A DNA stretch of 64,000 bases. Source: Bacteroidota bacterium. GTDB taxonomy: Bacteria > Bacteroidota > Bacteroidia > Chitinophagales > LD1. The translations under genes were made by a program, and so were the position numbers. Below, one piece after another: positions 24,723 to 33,021 of the stretch. Below the pieces are notes generated by a model. It saw nothing but the letters and a program-made list of their open reading frames with translations, was not told the origin of the DNA and did no database searches. Each line of letters opens with the position of its first letter. Position 1 is the first letter of the stretch. The stretch covers positions 1 through 64,000 of the forward strand of contig CANJVG010000003.1 of assembly GCA_947478005.1 (NCBI GenBank), written 5' to 3'.

Positions 24723-25950
24723 ACATTTTCAACTTTCTCATTTTGGGAGCTAAAACAAAGGTGCCCGTTACTACTAACAAGGTCATACATCCCCCAAAGA
24801 TTACAGACGGAACTGTTCCCATCAATTTCGCGGCAAGTCCACTCTCGAACGCACCTATTTCGTTGCTTGATGCTATAAATATTTGATTAACTGCACTTAC
24901 TCTTCCTCTCATACTATCCGGAGTCATAGTTTGCAAAATAGTTTGCCTTATTACTACACTCACATTATCAAAGGCTCCTGTAAGAAATAGCATAGAGAAA
25001 GAAAGTGCAAAGCTTTCTGACAGAGCAAAGCCTATAGTTGCCAATCCAAAACCAGTTACTGCAATAAGCAAATTTTTTCCAGCATTCTGTGTTGGTGAAT
25101 TATGGGCAAGAAAAAAGCCCATTACAACACTGCCTAAAAATGGTGAGGCCCTTAATATTCCCAAACCTTCGGGGCCGACATATAATATATCATGGGCGAA
25201 AACAGGAAGTAGAGCAACCGCTCCTCCGAATAAGACAGCAAACAAATCAAGGGAAATCGCAGACAACATTTCCTGTTTATTGAAAACGAACCGCAAACCA
25301 GCAGTTAGTGATTGATAGAGTGTTTCAACTTTTTCCTTTGGTGGGGTTTCTTGTATCGGCACACGCAGGAAAACGAAAAATGAAATTACCATAAGCACTA
25401 CAGCTAAAGAAAAAGCAAATTCCACATTAGTTAGGCCATAAATAATCCCCCCCAATGCCGGTCCCAGAACCGCTGCCGTTTGCCATGTATTACTCCCCCA
25501 AGTCGCGGCATTCGAATAAAGTTCCCGTGGAATTAGTTGCGGAAAGATACTTTGATAGGAAGGGGCCATAAAGCCACGTATAATTCCGCTAATACCAATG
25601 ATTATGTAAATGGGTAATGGGCCGTAAAGCTTAAAAAGCGTGGCCTCTCCACTCAAGATTATGCCAATTAGTGAAAAGCATATGGCAATTCCAAGAATAG
25701 TCCTTCGTGCAATTTTATATCTATTGAACAAGTCTGCTGCATGACCACCGTAAATCGAGGTGACGATGAACGGCAAAGCTTCACTCAATCCCAGCAAACC
25801 CAATGCAAGCTTATCGTGTGTAAGTTCATATATCTTCCACGCGATAATTGTTTCCGCCATCTGCACAGCAAACGTTAGCATAAAACGAGATAGCTGAAAA
25901 TCTCTAAACGCGGCTATTCTTAATGCCGCATAAGCATCCTTTTTCACCAT
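24721..25950 (-). CDS. MFS exporter (MFS_3/EntS-like)
   Basis: About 11-12 hydrophobic segments span the 409 residues, with the MFS loop 2-3 motif seen as GGHAADLFNRYKIARR (about residues 69-84). MTPDSMRGRVSAVNQIF near 340 is a signature of the MFS_3 group, which includes enterobactin exporter EntS and macrolide exporters. Substrate is unknown. The gene is 9 bp after the RNA methyltransferase stop and may be in one unit with it. Confidence 0.85.
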   Translation of the reverse strand: MVKKDAYAALRIAAFRDFQLSRFMLTFAVQMAETIIAWKIYELTHDKLALGLLGLSEALPFIVTSIYGGHAADLFNRYKIARRTILGIAICFSLIGIILSGEATLFKLYGPLPIYIIIGISGIIRGFMAPSYQSIFPQLIPRELYSNAATWGSNTWQTAAVLGPALGGIIYGLTNVEFAFSLAVVLMVISFFVFLRVPIQETPPKEKVETLYQSLTAGLRFVFNKQEMLSAISLDLFAVLFGGAVALLPVFAHDILYVGPEGLGILRASPFLGSVVMGFFLAHNSPTQNAGKNLLIAVTGFGLATIGFALSESFALSFSMLFLTGAFDNVSVVIRQTILQTMTPDSMRGRVSAVNQIFIASSNEIGAFESGLAAKLMGTVPSVIFGGCMTLLVVTGTFVLAPKMRKLKM

Positions 25951-25959
25951 ATTATTTTT

Positions 25960-26763
25960 CTATGCTTTTGCTCTCTGACGCACAGCCTCGAATAAAAGGA
26001 TTCCTGCACTTACACTAACATTAAGTGAATCTATTTCGCCTAACATTGGAATTTTTATTTTTTGCTCTGCAGCATTCAGCCATTCTTTACTAAGTCCGGT
26101 TGCTTCAGTACCTACAATAATAGCGGCAGCGAATTTAAAGTCTTGCTCGTAATGAAATTTTGTTGCCTCCAACTCCGCAGCATAGGTAGCAATGCCCTTC
26201 TCTCTTAAAAAATCAATCGCCTGCTCTGTTTCACAAACAGCAATGTGATTTGTAAAAACGGTTCCTACACTTGACCGAATAACATTGGGATTAAACAAAT
26301 CGGTTTTTGCATCAGTAATAATAATTGCGTCAACTCCTGCAGCATCACAAGTCCGCAGCATAGCCCCCAGATTCCCTGGTTTTTCTACGGCTTCTATTAC
26401 CAAAATCAAAGGATTCTTTCCAAAGACAAGATTGTCTAAATTGAGTTTTTGTGGTATTGCCGTGGCAATAATACCCTCGGTTGAATCACGGTAAGCTAAT
26501 GAGCGATAAACTTCGGTCGAAATTTTCGTGGCCAGAGTAGTATCTCCCGGCTTTGTCAACTCGCTTAATCGGTACTCTTTTGATTCTTTGAATAATTCCT
26601 CACATAAAAAAAGAGAATTGATTTTGTATCCGGCTCTCTTCGCCAAAACTATTTCGCGGAGCCCCTCTATTAAAATCAAATTCTGCTCTCTCCGTTCACT
26701 GGCCTTTTCGAGTTTCCGTAGATTTTTAATTGTCGGGTTTTGAAGACTGGTGATTCTTTCCAT
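25960..26763 (-). CDS. TrmH/SpoU-family RNA 2'-O-methyltransferase
   Basis: The N-terminal substrate-binding domain (about 1-105) is followed by the SPOUT domain with the three motifs: IEAVEKPGNLGAMLRTCDAAG (in two parts around residue 125), IIVGTEATGLSKEW (about 213) and IPMLGEIDSLNVSVSAGILLFE (C-terminal knot, about 232). The enzyme methylates a ribose in rRNA or tRNA; the exact nucleotide is not determined by the sequence. I prefer ATG at 26763 to the one at 26772. Confidence 0.87.
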   Translation of the reverse strand: MERITSLQNPTIKNLRKLEKASERREQNLILIEGLREIVLAKRAGYKINSLFLCEELFKESKEYRLSELTKPGDTTLATKISTEVYRSLAYRDSTEGIIATAIPQKLNLDNLVFGKNPLILVIEAVEKPGNLGAMLRTCDAAGVDAIIITDAKTDLFNPNVIRSSVGTVFTNHIAVCETEQAIDFLREKGIATYAAELEATKFHYEQDFKFAAAIIVGTEATGLSKEWLNAAEQKIKIPMLGEIDSLNVSVSAGILLFEAVRQRAKA

Positions 26764-26804
26764 CGGGCACAAATCTATTAGTTATTATTATTTTGCGCAT
26801 CAGA

Positions 26805-27827
26805 ATGACAGTCAATAATCAGCCTAAAATTTCTTTCTACCACTACAACGAAAAAGAATGTTTGTTCGAGGAAAGCGCGATGCTAAATTCTTGTGCAGAA
26901 CAAGAAACAGAACATCACGTAAACTGGCTAAACATCGTAGGTATTCAAAACAATGTGGTTGTGCATTCTGCAGCCGACCTTTATAAAATCCATCCATTAG
27001 TAGTAGAGGATATTCTACATGCCAATCAAAGAGCCAAGTTGGAAGATTATGGCGATATGATTTATGTAGTGCTTCGAATGTTTGTGTTGATAGATGGCGA
27101 AGTCACCGACCAACAGGTGAGTATGGTTCTTAGAGATAATCTCCTTATCACCTTTAGAGATTCGGATTACGGGATATTTAAAAAAATGGTTGGGGATAAG
27201 CTCGTTTCGGGTGCGGGCAACCTTCGTAAAAAGGGTGAGGATTATCTCCTTTATTCTATTCTTGATGTCATAATAGACCAATACTATTTGGTACTAGAAC
27301 ACGTAAGCAGCCAAATTGAACACCTTGAGCATGAAGTATTCCAGAATCCCCAAAACGAACACTTACTTAGATTGCAACGGCTGAAAGGCGAGGTGCTCTA
27401 TTTACGGAGGCACATCTTGCCTGTTCGCGATTTAATTCAGAATCTTTCACGTTTTGAAGTAAGTTATTTCGATGCTGACAACAAATACTATTTACGTGAT
27501 TTGCAGGACCATGCCACCCGCAACTCAGATGAATTGGATTTTCAACGCGATCAATTAAGTGGCTTAATGGATCTATACTATTCCCTACAAAACCACAAGA
27601 TGAATAATGTGATGAAAACCCTTACTGGGGTTTCATTTGTTTTGCTTCCCTTAAATTTTTTAGCCAGCTTATACGGCATGAACTTTAGCCATATACCTCA
27701 TACTGATGATGAGAATGGTTTCTGGGAGGTTGTTACTGTTATGGCCTTTATCGCGGTTATTCTTACCTATTTTGCCTTCAAGCGAAATTGGCTCTCTATT
27801 CAAGATTTTGATAAAGATATCGAATGA
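26805..27827 (+). CDS. corA: magnesium/cobalt transporter CorA
   Basis: A large N-terminal cytoplasmic domain is followed by a long helix (about 150-280) and two C-terminal membrane segments, the first ending with YGMNF (about residue 297), the selectivity signature of CorA. It takes up Mg2+ (and Co2+/Ni2+) as a pentamer. ATG at 26805 is chosen over an in-frame TTG at 26793. Its stop overlaps the nadD start by 4 bp (ATGA), so the two are translationally coupled. Confidence 0.92.
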   Translation: MTVNNQPKISFYHYNEKECLFEESAMLNSCAEQETEHHVNWLNIVGIQNNVVVHSAADLYKIHPLVVEDILHANQRAKLEDYGDMIYVVLRMFVLIDGEVTDQQVSMVLRDNLLITFRDSDYGIFKKMVGDKLVSGAGNLRKKGEDYLLYSILDVIIDQYYLVLEHVSSQIEHLEHEVFQNPQNEHLLRLQRLKGEVLYLRRHILPVRDLIQNLSRFEVSYFDADNKYYLRDLQDHATRNSDELDFQRDQLSGLMDLYYSLQNHKMNNVMKTLTGVSFVLLPLNFLASLYGMNFSHIPHTDDENGFWEVVTVMAFIAVILTYFAFKRNWLSIQDFDKDIE

Positions 27828-28399
27828 AAATTGGTCTCTTTTTCGGCTCGTTCAACCCAATACATAATGGTCATTTAATTATAGCCAACTATGTATGTGA
27901 AACTACAGACCTAGATAAAGTATGGTTGGTGGTTAGCCCTCACAACCCACTAAAGCAAAAAGAGTCCTTGTTGCGCGAACAAGATCGCCTTCATTTGATA
28001 AACCTAGCCATAGAAGACAATAAAAACCTAAAAGCTTCCAATATTGAGTTTAAACTACCAAAGCCCAGTTATACTATTGATACACTTACTTACCTGAAAG
28101 AAAAGTACCCACAACACGTCTTTTCTTTAATAATGGGTAGTGATAATTTAGAAACACTGCATAAATGGAAAAACTTCGAACTTATTCTTCAGAACTACCC
28201 TATCTACGTATATAACCGAGAGGGTTCGGCAAAGAATCCCTTTCCAAACAAACCGAATATTCACTTTCTGCACTTCCCATTTCTTGATATTTCTGCCACT
28301 TTTATTCGAGTAAACCTAAAAAAGGGTACTTCCATGCAGTACTTTCTACCAGATCCTGTTTGGAAATACATTGATGAAATGCACTTGTATAAAGTATAA
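27824..28399 (+). CDS. nadD: nicotinate-nucleotide adenylyltransferase
   Basis: It joins nicotinate mononucleotide with ATP to give deamido-NAD in NAD synthesis. The nucleotidyltransferase motif GLFFGSFNPIHNGHLI is at residues 4-19, and the second motif SATFIRVNLKKG (ISxTxxR type) at about 155-166. Length of 191 aa is normal. The gene overlaps corA by 4 bp. The candidate oriC begins about 130 bp after its stop. Confidence 0.94.
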   Translation: MKIGLFFGSFNPIHNGHLIIANYVCETTDLDKVWLVVSPHNPLKQKESLLREQDRLHLINLAIEDNKNLKASNIEFKLPKPSYTIDTLTYLKEKYPQHVFSLIMGSDNLETLHKWKNFELILQNYPIYVYNREGSAKNPFPNKPNIHFLHFPFLDISATFIRVNLKKGTSMQYFLPDPVWKYIDEMHLYKV

Positions 28400-28531
28400 C
28401 AAGCGTTTTCCACACTGCCCGTTGAAATTATCCCTTTAAACCGTTGGTAAGTCTGCAAGAACTAAATTTTGAGGTCCGATTAAAAAACACATGTCCTCTT
28501 TTACGATCCCCTGCGATGTTAAACCGGTAGT

Positions 28532-28870
28532 TAATCCACAGGACTATCCACAGCATGTGGATTCAAAGTTATCCCTTTTCCTGTGTCAACATCGGTGTCC
28601 ACAGCATGTGTATAAGCAGCCAGATTTCAATGATATCAAGGGTTCTGAACTTACAGGCCATGTTGATTCCTGCCTATTTCATTTTAGTAATGAGGATTTC
28701 TAATTTTAGAGAAAGAAGTTTGTATAACAATTAACACAGCTAATAATAAGGGTTATAGATTTTATTTAATCATTTATAATTAATACAGGATGTTGATTGT
28801 GTAAAAAACAAGTTTTTACAGTAACCTGATTTTTTGTTTTTACGTATATAATCAAAAGGTTTGCCCAACA
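28532..28870. other. candidate chromosomal replication origin (oriC)
   Basis: A 500-bp gene-free region holds five DnaA-box-like 9-mers in 84 bp: TAATCCACA (28532-28540), CTATCCACA (28544-28552), TGTGGATTC (28556-28564, reverse), GTGTCCACA (28595-28603) and TGTGTATAA (28607-28615, reverse, an exact TTATNCACA). The 12-mer CCACAGCATGTG occurs twice, 51 bp apart (28548 and 28599), giving two head-to-head box pairs. A further one-mismatch box is at 28798-28806. Very AT-rich DNA follows (about 28720-28870), suited to unwinding. Gene orientation changes from mostly minus to mostly plus around this point. A short frame at 28491-28703 is rejected as a gene. Confidence 0.72.
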
Positions 28871-28901
28871 ATAAGAAAACCAATTGCAGCGTTATCTGTT
28901 T

Positions 28902-29687
28902 ATGAAAGGAATGAAACCGTTTTTACTCTTACTTGTTTTCGGAATAACCTCTGCATTTATGCCGGGTAGTTTTTCTTTTGAGGACATGCAAAAGAATTAC
29001 GAGAGGGTTAATGATGCCTATTCGCGCAAAGAGGAATACTTTAAAATGAAATGTCGCTCTAAAGAAATTCCGGAAGAAACTTTTGGAAATATGTTTTTAA
29101 GAGTTTTTAAGCAGGAAGCTATAATGGAAGTTTGGGTTCAGAAACCTGACGGGAAGTATGTGAAGTTTAATGAGTTTAGCATTTATGCTATGTCGGGCGT
29201 GTTGGGACCAAAAAGGGTACAGGGAGATTGTCAGGTACCAGAGGGGTATTACTACATCAACGATTTTAATCCTGTAAGCAATTATCATTTATCGCTTGGA
29301 ATCAATTATCCTAATGAATCGGATTTACGTTTAAGTACTGCAGCTCATAAGGGTGGAGATATTTATATTCACGGAGGACAGGCGAGTGCCGGATGTATGG
29401 CTATGAGTAACTATTATATAGAGGACATCTATATTTATGCCGTGAAGGCCAGAAACCAGGGAGAATACAAAATACCGGTTCAGGTTTTTCCTTTCAAACC
29501 TACAGATGCTAATATGGATTATTACTCCCGCCTGCGAGAGTTCAGTAAAAACGGAAAGCTTTGGAAGAATATGCAACAGGGTTACACCATGTTTGAAAAA
29601 ACCAAACGTTTACTGGAAGTTTATGTCGGCTATGACGGATACTACAGATTCATTGATCCTGCTTCCGTTTCTGCTTCGGCAAAATAA
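28902..29687 (+). CDS. L,D-transpeptidase (YafK/YkuD family)
   Basis: A signal peptide (about 1-25) precedes a YkuD-type catalytic domain with IYIHGGQASAGCMAMSNYYI (about residues 150-169), which contains the catalytic His and Cys. The order HGG then SAGCMAM is that of the YafK subgroup, which in Enterobacteria cleaves or forms links between peptidoglycan and lipoprotein. ATG at 28902 is chosen over a TTG at 28884 because the signal peptide then has a normal basic start (MKGMK). It is the first gene to the right of the candidate origin. Confidence 0.87.
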   Translation: MKGMKPFLLLLVFGITSAFMPGSFSFEDMQKNYERVNDAYSRKEEYFKMKCRSKEIPEETFGNMFLRVFKQEAIMEVWVQKPDGKYVKFNEFSIYAMSGVLGPKRVQGDCQVPEGYYYINDFNPVSNYHLSLGINYPNESDLRLSTAAHKGGDIYIHGGQASAGCMAMSNYYIEDIYIYAVKARNQGEYKIPVQVFPFKPTDANMDYYSRLREFSKNGKLWKNMQQGYTMFEKTKRLLEVYVGYDGYYRFIDPASVSASAK

Positions 29688-29724
29688 ACATACCAACTCT
29701 TATCCCTTCTTTTAGTTTCGCGGC

Positions 29725-30363
29725 ATGAAGATTCTCAAAAGGTTTTTATTGTTCGTGGTCGCCTTTGCGGTGTTTTGTGTAGCCTATTATCAAATTTGGT
29801 TTTTGCGCCAGCCAGCTAGAAATATTCCTAACAGCAATTCGGTTTTTGTTGCACCTGCCAATGGAAAAATCGTGTCGGTAAGGAAGTGGAATACAGAAAG
29901 CCTGATGGAGCTGAAAGGAGAATTGGGAGTTATCAAGGTGTGGACAAAAGATGTGGATACTGCAGGAACTATAATATCCATTCAGATGGACCCGATGAAC
30001 GTGCATTACCAGCGCGCACCGATGGAAGGAAAGGTGGTGAGTGAAAAATATACCAAGGGAAGTTTTAATAATGCTGTGGTGATGAGTAACGAATACGGAA
30101 TTCGTTTTGAGAATGAGCACAATGAGTTTTTACTGGAGACCACTACCGGAAAGAGATATAAGGTGATTCAGATTTCGGGTTTCTTAGCCAGAAGAATTGT
30201 GGACTATACCAAACCAAATCAAACAGTTAAACAAGGGGATGTTATTGGTTTAATAAAACTGGGCAGTCAGGTAACGGTTATTTTGCCACATGATGTGACG
30301 GTGGTAGCAAAGACCGGAGAAGTAACGATTGACGGTGAAACCGTGATTGCTACAGTGAATTAG
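29725..30363 (+). CDS. psd: phosphatidylserine decarboxylase proenzyme
   Basis: It makes phosphatidylethanolamine from phosphatidylserine at the membrane. The protein has one N-terminal membrane segment (about 5-28), the central block MNVHYQRAPMEGKV (about 92-105, with the conserved His) and the C-terminal self-cleavage motif LGSQVTVILP (about 177-186), where the Ser should become the pyruvoyl group. Length of 212 aa fits the short class of bacterial Psd. Its end overlaps the convergent transporter gene by 14 bp. Confidence 0.9.
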   Translation: MKILKRFLLFVVAFAVFCVAYYQIWFLRQPARNIPNSNSVFVAPANGKIVSVRKWNTESLMELKGELGVIKVWTKDVDTAGTIISIQMDPMNVHYQRAPMEGKVVSEKYTKGSFNNAVVMSNEYGIRFENEHNEFLLETTTGKRYKVIQISGFLARRIVDYTKPNQTVKQGDVIGLIKLGSQVTVILPHDVTVVAKTGEVTIDGETVIATVN

Positions 30364-31252
30364 GTTTTCGGCTCCAATAAAAAGCCAGGGCACCACCACT
30401 TACCAGGTGCCAAACACCCCAACTGGCGGCAACGATAGCCATACCTCCCATACCATTGAAGAAAGTGAAGATTAAAATTAAACCAAGACCGGCATTCTGA
30501 ACTCCGGTTTCGATGGTTATGGTTTTGATATCACGAAAATGCAATTGCATCAGTTTAGCAAATAGTAAACCACCACTTAACGCTACAGCATTGTGAATGA
30601 CAACCAAGGGCATGATAGTGGTGAAGTAGGCGATAAAGATTTTTGCATTGCCGGCAAACGCAGCAATTAGGAAAACTGCAAAAGCCAGCAAAGAAAATTT
30701 CTTCATCACCTTGCTTAGCTTTTCTGCCAGAGCTGGTTTTGCGTAATTTAAAGAGATGCCTACCACGAGCGGAATGCCAATAACGAAAACAATTGTTTGA
30801 AACACATCGAAGATATCGAGGTGAATTGTTTTGAGCAGAGCGGCTGTTTCGGGATTTAGACCACCATACAACGAAAAGTTGAAGGGAGTCATAACGATGG
30901 CGAGGACATGCGAAACTGAAGTAAGCCCAACCGCCAGCGCAGTGTTTCCTTTTGCGAGGTGAGTGAACATATTACTCATGTTGCCACCGGGGCAGGCGCC
31001 TACGAGAATCATTCCAAGAGCGATGGACGGTGGCGGATGCAGAATGGTAACAAGACCAAAGGTGAGAAGCGGCAACAAAAGAAAGTGAGCGCTGAGACCC
31101 ACGAAGGTTGACTTCTTGTTTTTCACCAACAAAACAAAATCTTCTTTCCTGAGCTCGAGCGCAATGCCGAATAGAATCAGCCCAATGATGATGTTGAGTA
31201 TCATCAGGCCATTGGGGCTGAAAGAAATTTTGAGGGTGTCGAGTTCGTTCAT
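30350..31252 (-). CDS. bile acid:sodium symporter family (BASS) transporter
   Basis: About nine or ten hydrophobic segments span 300 residues. GACPGGNMSNMFTHLAKGNTA (in two parts at about 87-107) and VQNAGLGLILI (about 248-258) are the crossover motifs of the BASS/SBF family. Bacterial members carry organic anions such as pantoate, pyruvate or glycolate with Na+; the substrate here is unknown. The 3' end overlaps psd by 14 bp. Confidence 0.87.
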   Translation of the reverse strand: MNELDTLKISFSPNGLMILNIIIGLILFGIALELRKEDFVLLVKNKKSTFVGLSAHFLLLPLLTFGLVTILHPPPSIALGMILVGACPGGNMSNMFTHLAKGNTALAVGLTSVSHVLAIVMTPFNFSLYGGLNPETAALLKTIHLDIFDVFQTIVFVIGIPLVVGISLNYAKPALAEKLSKVMKKFSLLAFAVFLIAAFAGNAKIFIAYFTTIMPLVVIHNAVALSGGLLFAKLMQLHFRDIKTITIETGVQNAGLGLILIFTFFNGMGGMAIVAASWGVWHLVSGGALAFYWSRKPNSL

Positions 31253-31262
31253 GCTTTATAGG

Positions 31263-32309
31263 TCATGCACTCCAGCAAACCAAAATCTCGCGTTCGCCTT
31301 CATAGGGCAGACGACCATGGGAAGTGCTGAAATTATCAACGGCTATTACATCGTTTTTCTTCCACGGCAGGATGACCATGTTTTTCCAAATCACTTCTTC
31401 AATGTGTTGCATGTAGCTATCGGGCACCGGTGTGTTATCGCCAAATAGCACGTTCATGCTTTGGTCGATAGGCTTGGTGTGCAGCGATTTTATTTTCACC
31501 ATGGCCGCAATCAATGTTTTCCAGAAAAATGTTTTGGTGCGCTGTTGCCGCGCATGAATGAATTTATATTCCACCGGTGCGCTGGCCGGGTGAAACACCT
31601 GCGAGTGATTGAACCAAACAGTTTCACCCGTCACCGGATGCTTGATAGTAGCGGGAGTAAGATGAGTCAGGCGTAGATTATCATCCTTCATCCACTTAAA
31701 ATCAATTTCCTGTTCGCGACATTGTTTTTCTACTTCGGCTTTATCGTTGGTATGAAAAATCTCGTTCCACTTTTTTAGTTGAAACAGATTGAAGGGATTG
31801 TTTATGGCAGGGTTCGAATAGTTGCGCACCGTCAACACACCCTTCTTATCAAACTCATCGCGAATTTTCGGATTCATATCGGCATACACTTTCCGGAAAT
31901 TGCACAGGGGCGATTCACCACCATAGGAAGGTTCCACGTGGCAATAAAAAAAGATGCTGATGGGCGGGTGCTTCACATAGGTCATTTCGCAATGTTGCGG
32001 AATGGGGTAGTAGCCCGGCAGCTCGCTGGCGGTGTAAACGAAATTGGTATCCTTTACAATATTGCGCGGTGAGGTGCCGTAGTAATCGTTGCGCAGGCGA
32101 TTGTCCACCTGCATCGAAACATCTTCAAAGGCCTTGGGTGTATCAATATCGAACCCGCGAAAGAGAATAGCCCCATGCTGAAAAAACTTTTTCTCCAGCT
32201 CGGCTTTGTTGCTCTGCATCCACTGCAATAACTCTTGTTTGGAATTGCCGCTTCCATTCGGCTCAATGATGAGCGGAAGCTGTTGCGCGTTGACGAAGGA
32301 TTGTTTCAT
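31263..32309 (-). CDS. TauD/TfdA-family Fe(II)/2-oxoglutarate dioxygenase
   Basis: The family fold is recognisable from FFQHGAILFRGFDI (about 42-55), PQHCEMTY (about 104-111, first His and acidic ligand as H-x-E), VWFNHSQVFH (about 228-237) and the late DNFSTSHGRLPYEGER (distal His and 2OG-binding Arg, about 325-340). The H-x-E variant is typical of the SyrP/clavaminate-synthase-like branch, which hydroxylates amino acids or peptides in secondary metabolism. No biosynthetic partner genes are close by. It lies 10 bp upstream of the BASS transporter, suggesting co-transcription. Confidence 0.82.
   Translation of the reverse strand: MKQSFVNAQQLPLIIEPNGSGNSKQELLQWMQSNKAELEKKFFQHGAILFRGFDIDTPKAFEDVSMQVDNRLRNDYYGTSPRNIVKDTNFVYTASELPGYYPIPQHCEMTYVKHPPISIFFYCHVEPSYGGESPLCNFRKVYADMNPKIRDEFDKKGVLTVRNYSNPAINNPFNLFQLKKWNEIFHTNDKAEVEKQCREQEIDFKWMKDDNLRLTHLTPATIKHPVTGETVWFNHSQVFHPASAPVEYKFIHARQQRTKTFFWKTLIAAMVKIKSLHTKPIDQSMNVLFGDNTPVPDSYMQHIEEVIWKNMVILPWKKNDVIAVDNFSTSHGRLPYEGEREILVCWSA
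31931..31943. promoter_or_regulatory. parS-like site 4 (inside a CDS)
   Basis: GTTCCACGTGGCA is the exact reverse complement of TGCCACGTGGAAC, the 13-mer of sites 1 and 2. It lies within the dioxygenase gene, about 3 kb from the candidate oriC and in the opposite orientation to the other three copies. Confidence 0.45.
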
Positions 32310-32342
32310 TTTAATTGGCTACTTGGCAAATTAGCGGATTAA

Positions 32343-32542
32343 TTATGAATACTTCATCAACCGCCCCTCGCTTTTAATTATAACGAACGATTTCCGTCTG
32401 CCAAGCTCTGCATAATCATCGTTTGCTTGGTTCACAAATTCTTCCATCACTTCTTCTTAAAGTTCGCCACGTCAATAATAGAGGGTGCGTTCAACGCGAT
32501 GAAGTGCCCCAACTCTTCATGCCTCCCTTTAATGTCTTTCAT
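32343..32542 (-). pseudogene. two overlapping small frames, probable gene remnant
   Basis: On the minus strand a 31-codon frame (32447-32542, MKDIKGRHEELGHF...) ends in TGA, whose last base starts the ATG of a 34-codon frame (32343-32447, MEEFVNQANDDYAELG...). The first frame stays open and protein-like upstream of its ATG (LPKGYPAKFTDL) back to a TAG. Composition and word use look like genuine coding sequence, so this may be the eroded end of a larger gene with a frameshift. Alternatively it is a pair of coupled microproteins. No family is recognised. Confidence 0.4.
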
Positions 32543-32614
32543 CAAGTCTGTGAATTTAGCCGGATAGCCTTTTGGCAATGCAACGAAGACAGGCTATCTT
32601 TCCATTAAGTCTCT

Positions 32615-33013
32615 CTCAGGAAGACAAAATCAAGTCATTTACTTATTAAAGTAAGTTATATACGTATGAAATTATTTTATTTTCTAGAAAAAGTAAAGTA
32701 GTTCAATGAGAATGTAACTAATTTTTATATGAAAATAGATTTAAGTTTTATGAAACCCACTAATTTACTTACAAAAGTTAGGAACTTTCATGAGTAAATT
32801 AGTGGGTTCTGCTACATTTGTGAAGCCTTAGGTTCAATAGACACAGACTTAGAGCATACTTTTGAATACTTTGTGTAAAAAAAGTGGCACTTTGAGCAAT
32901 AAAACAGCAACTTAGTTCCGAAGAAGAGGCAGAAAAGGGAAAAGGAGACAGAAACAAAGCAAGCGGAAGATAACTCCGTAGAAAAGGGAGATCTTATCGG
33001 CTAAATAAAAGGA
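32615..33013. repeat. 21-bp periodic degenerate repeat array 3
   Basis: Units start at 32615, 32636, 32657 and every 21 bp to 32993, about 19 units without indels. Typical positions are ACTTT at unit bases 2-6 and TATGAAA at bases 9-15 (for example at 32728 and 32749). The sequence is AT-rich at the left and becomes purine-rich (GAAGAAGAGG type) at the right while the period is kept. The array contains stop codons in all frames. It fills the space between the gene remnant and the 3' end of the RHS-like gene. Confidence 0.65.
32754..32808. repeat. 16-bp perfect inverted repeat within array 3
   Basis: AACCCACTAATTTACT (32754-32769) is mirrored exactly by AGTAAATTAGTGGGTT (32793-32808); an inner AAAGTT/AACTTT pair (32774-32779 with 32783-32788) closes the 23-nt loop further. 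There is no T-run. It spans nearly three array units. Confidence 0.75.
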
Positions 33014-33021
33014 GGTGAACC

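Noticed and set aside
28491-28703. 70-residue frame in the origin region
   Set aside because: It runs across DnaA boxes, has odd composition (many Gln, His and Cys) and no family pattern.
31805-31825. tRNA T-arm-like GGTTCGAAT
   Set aside because: It lies inside the dioxygenase coding sequence and no cloverleaf can be formed round it.
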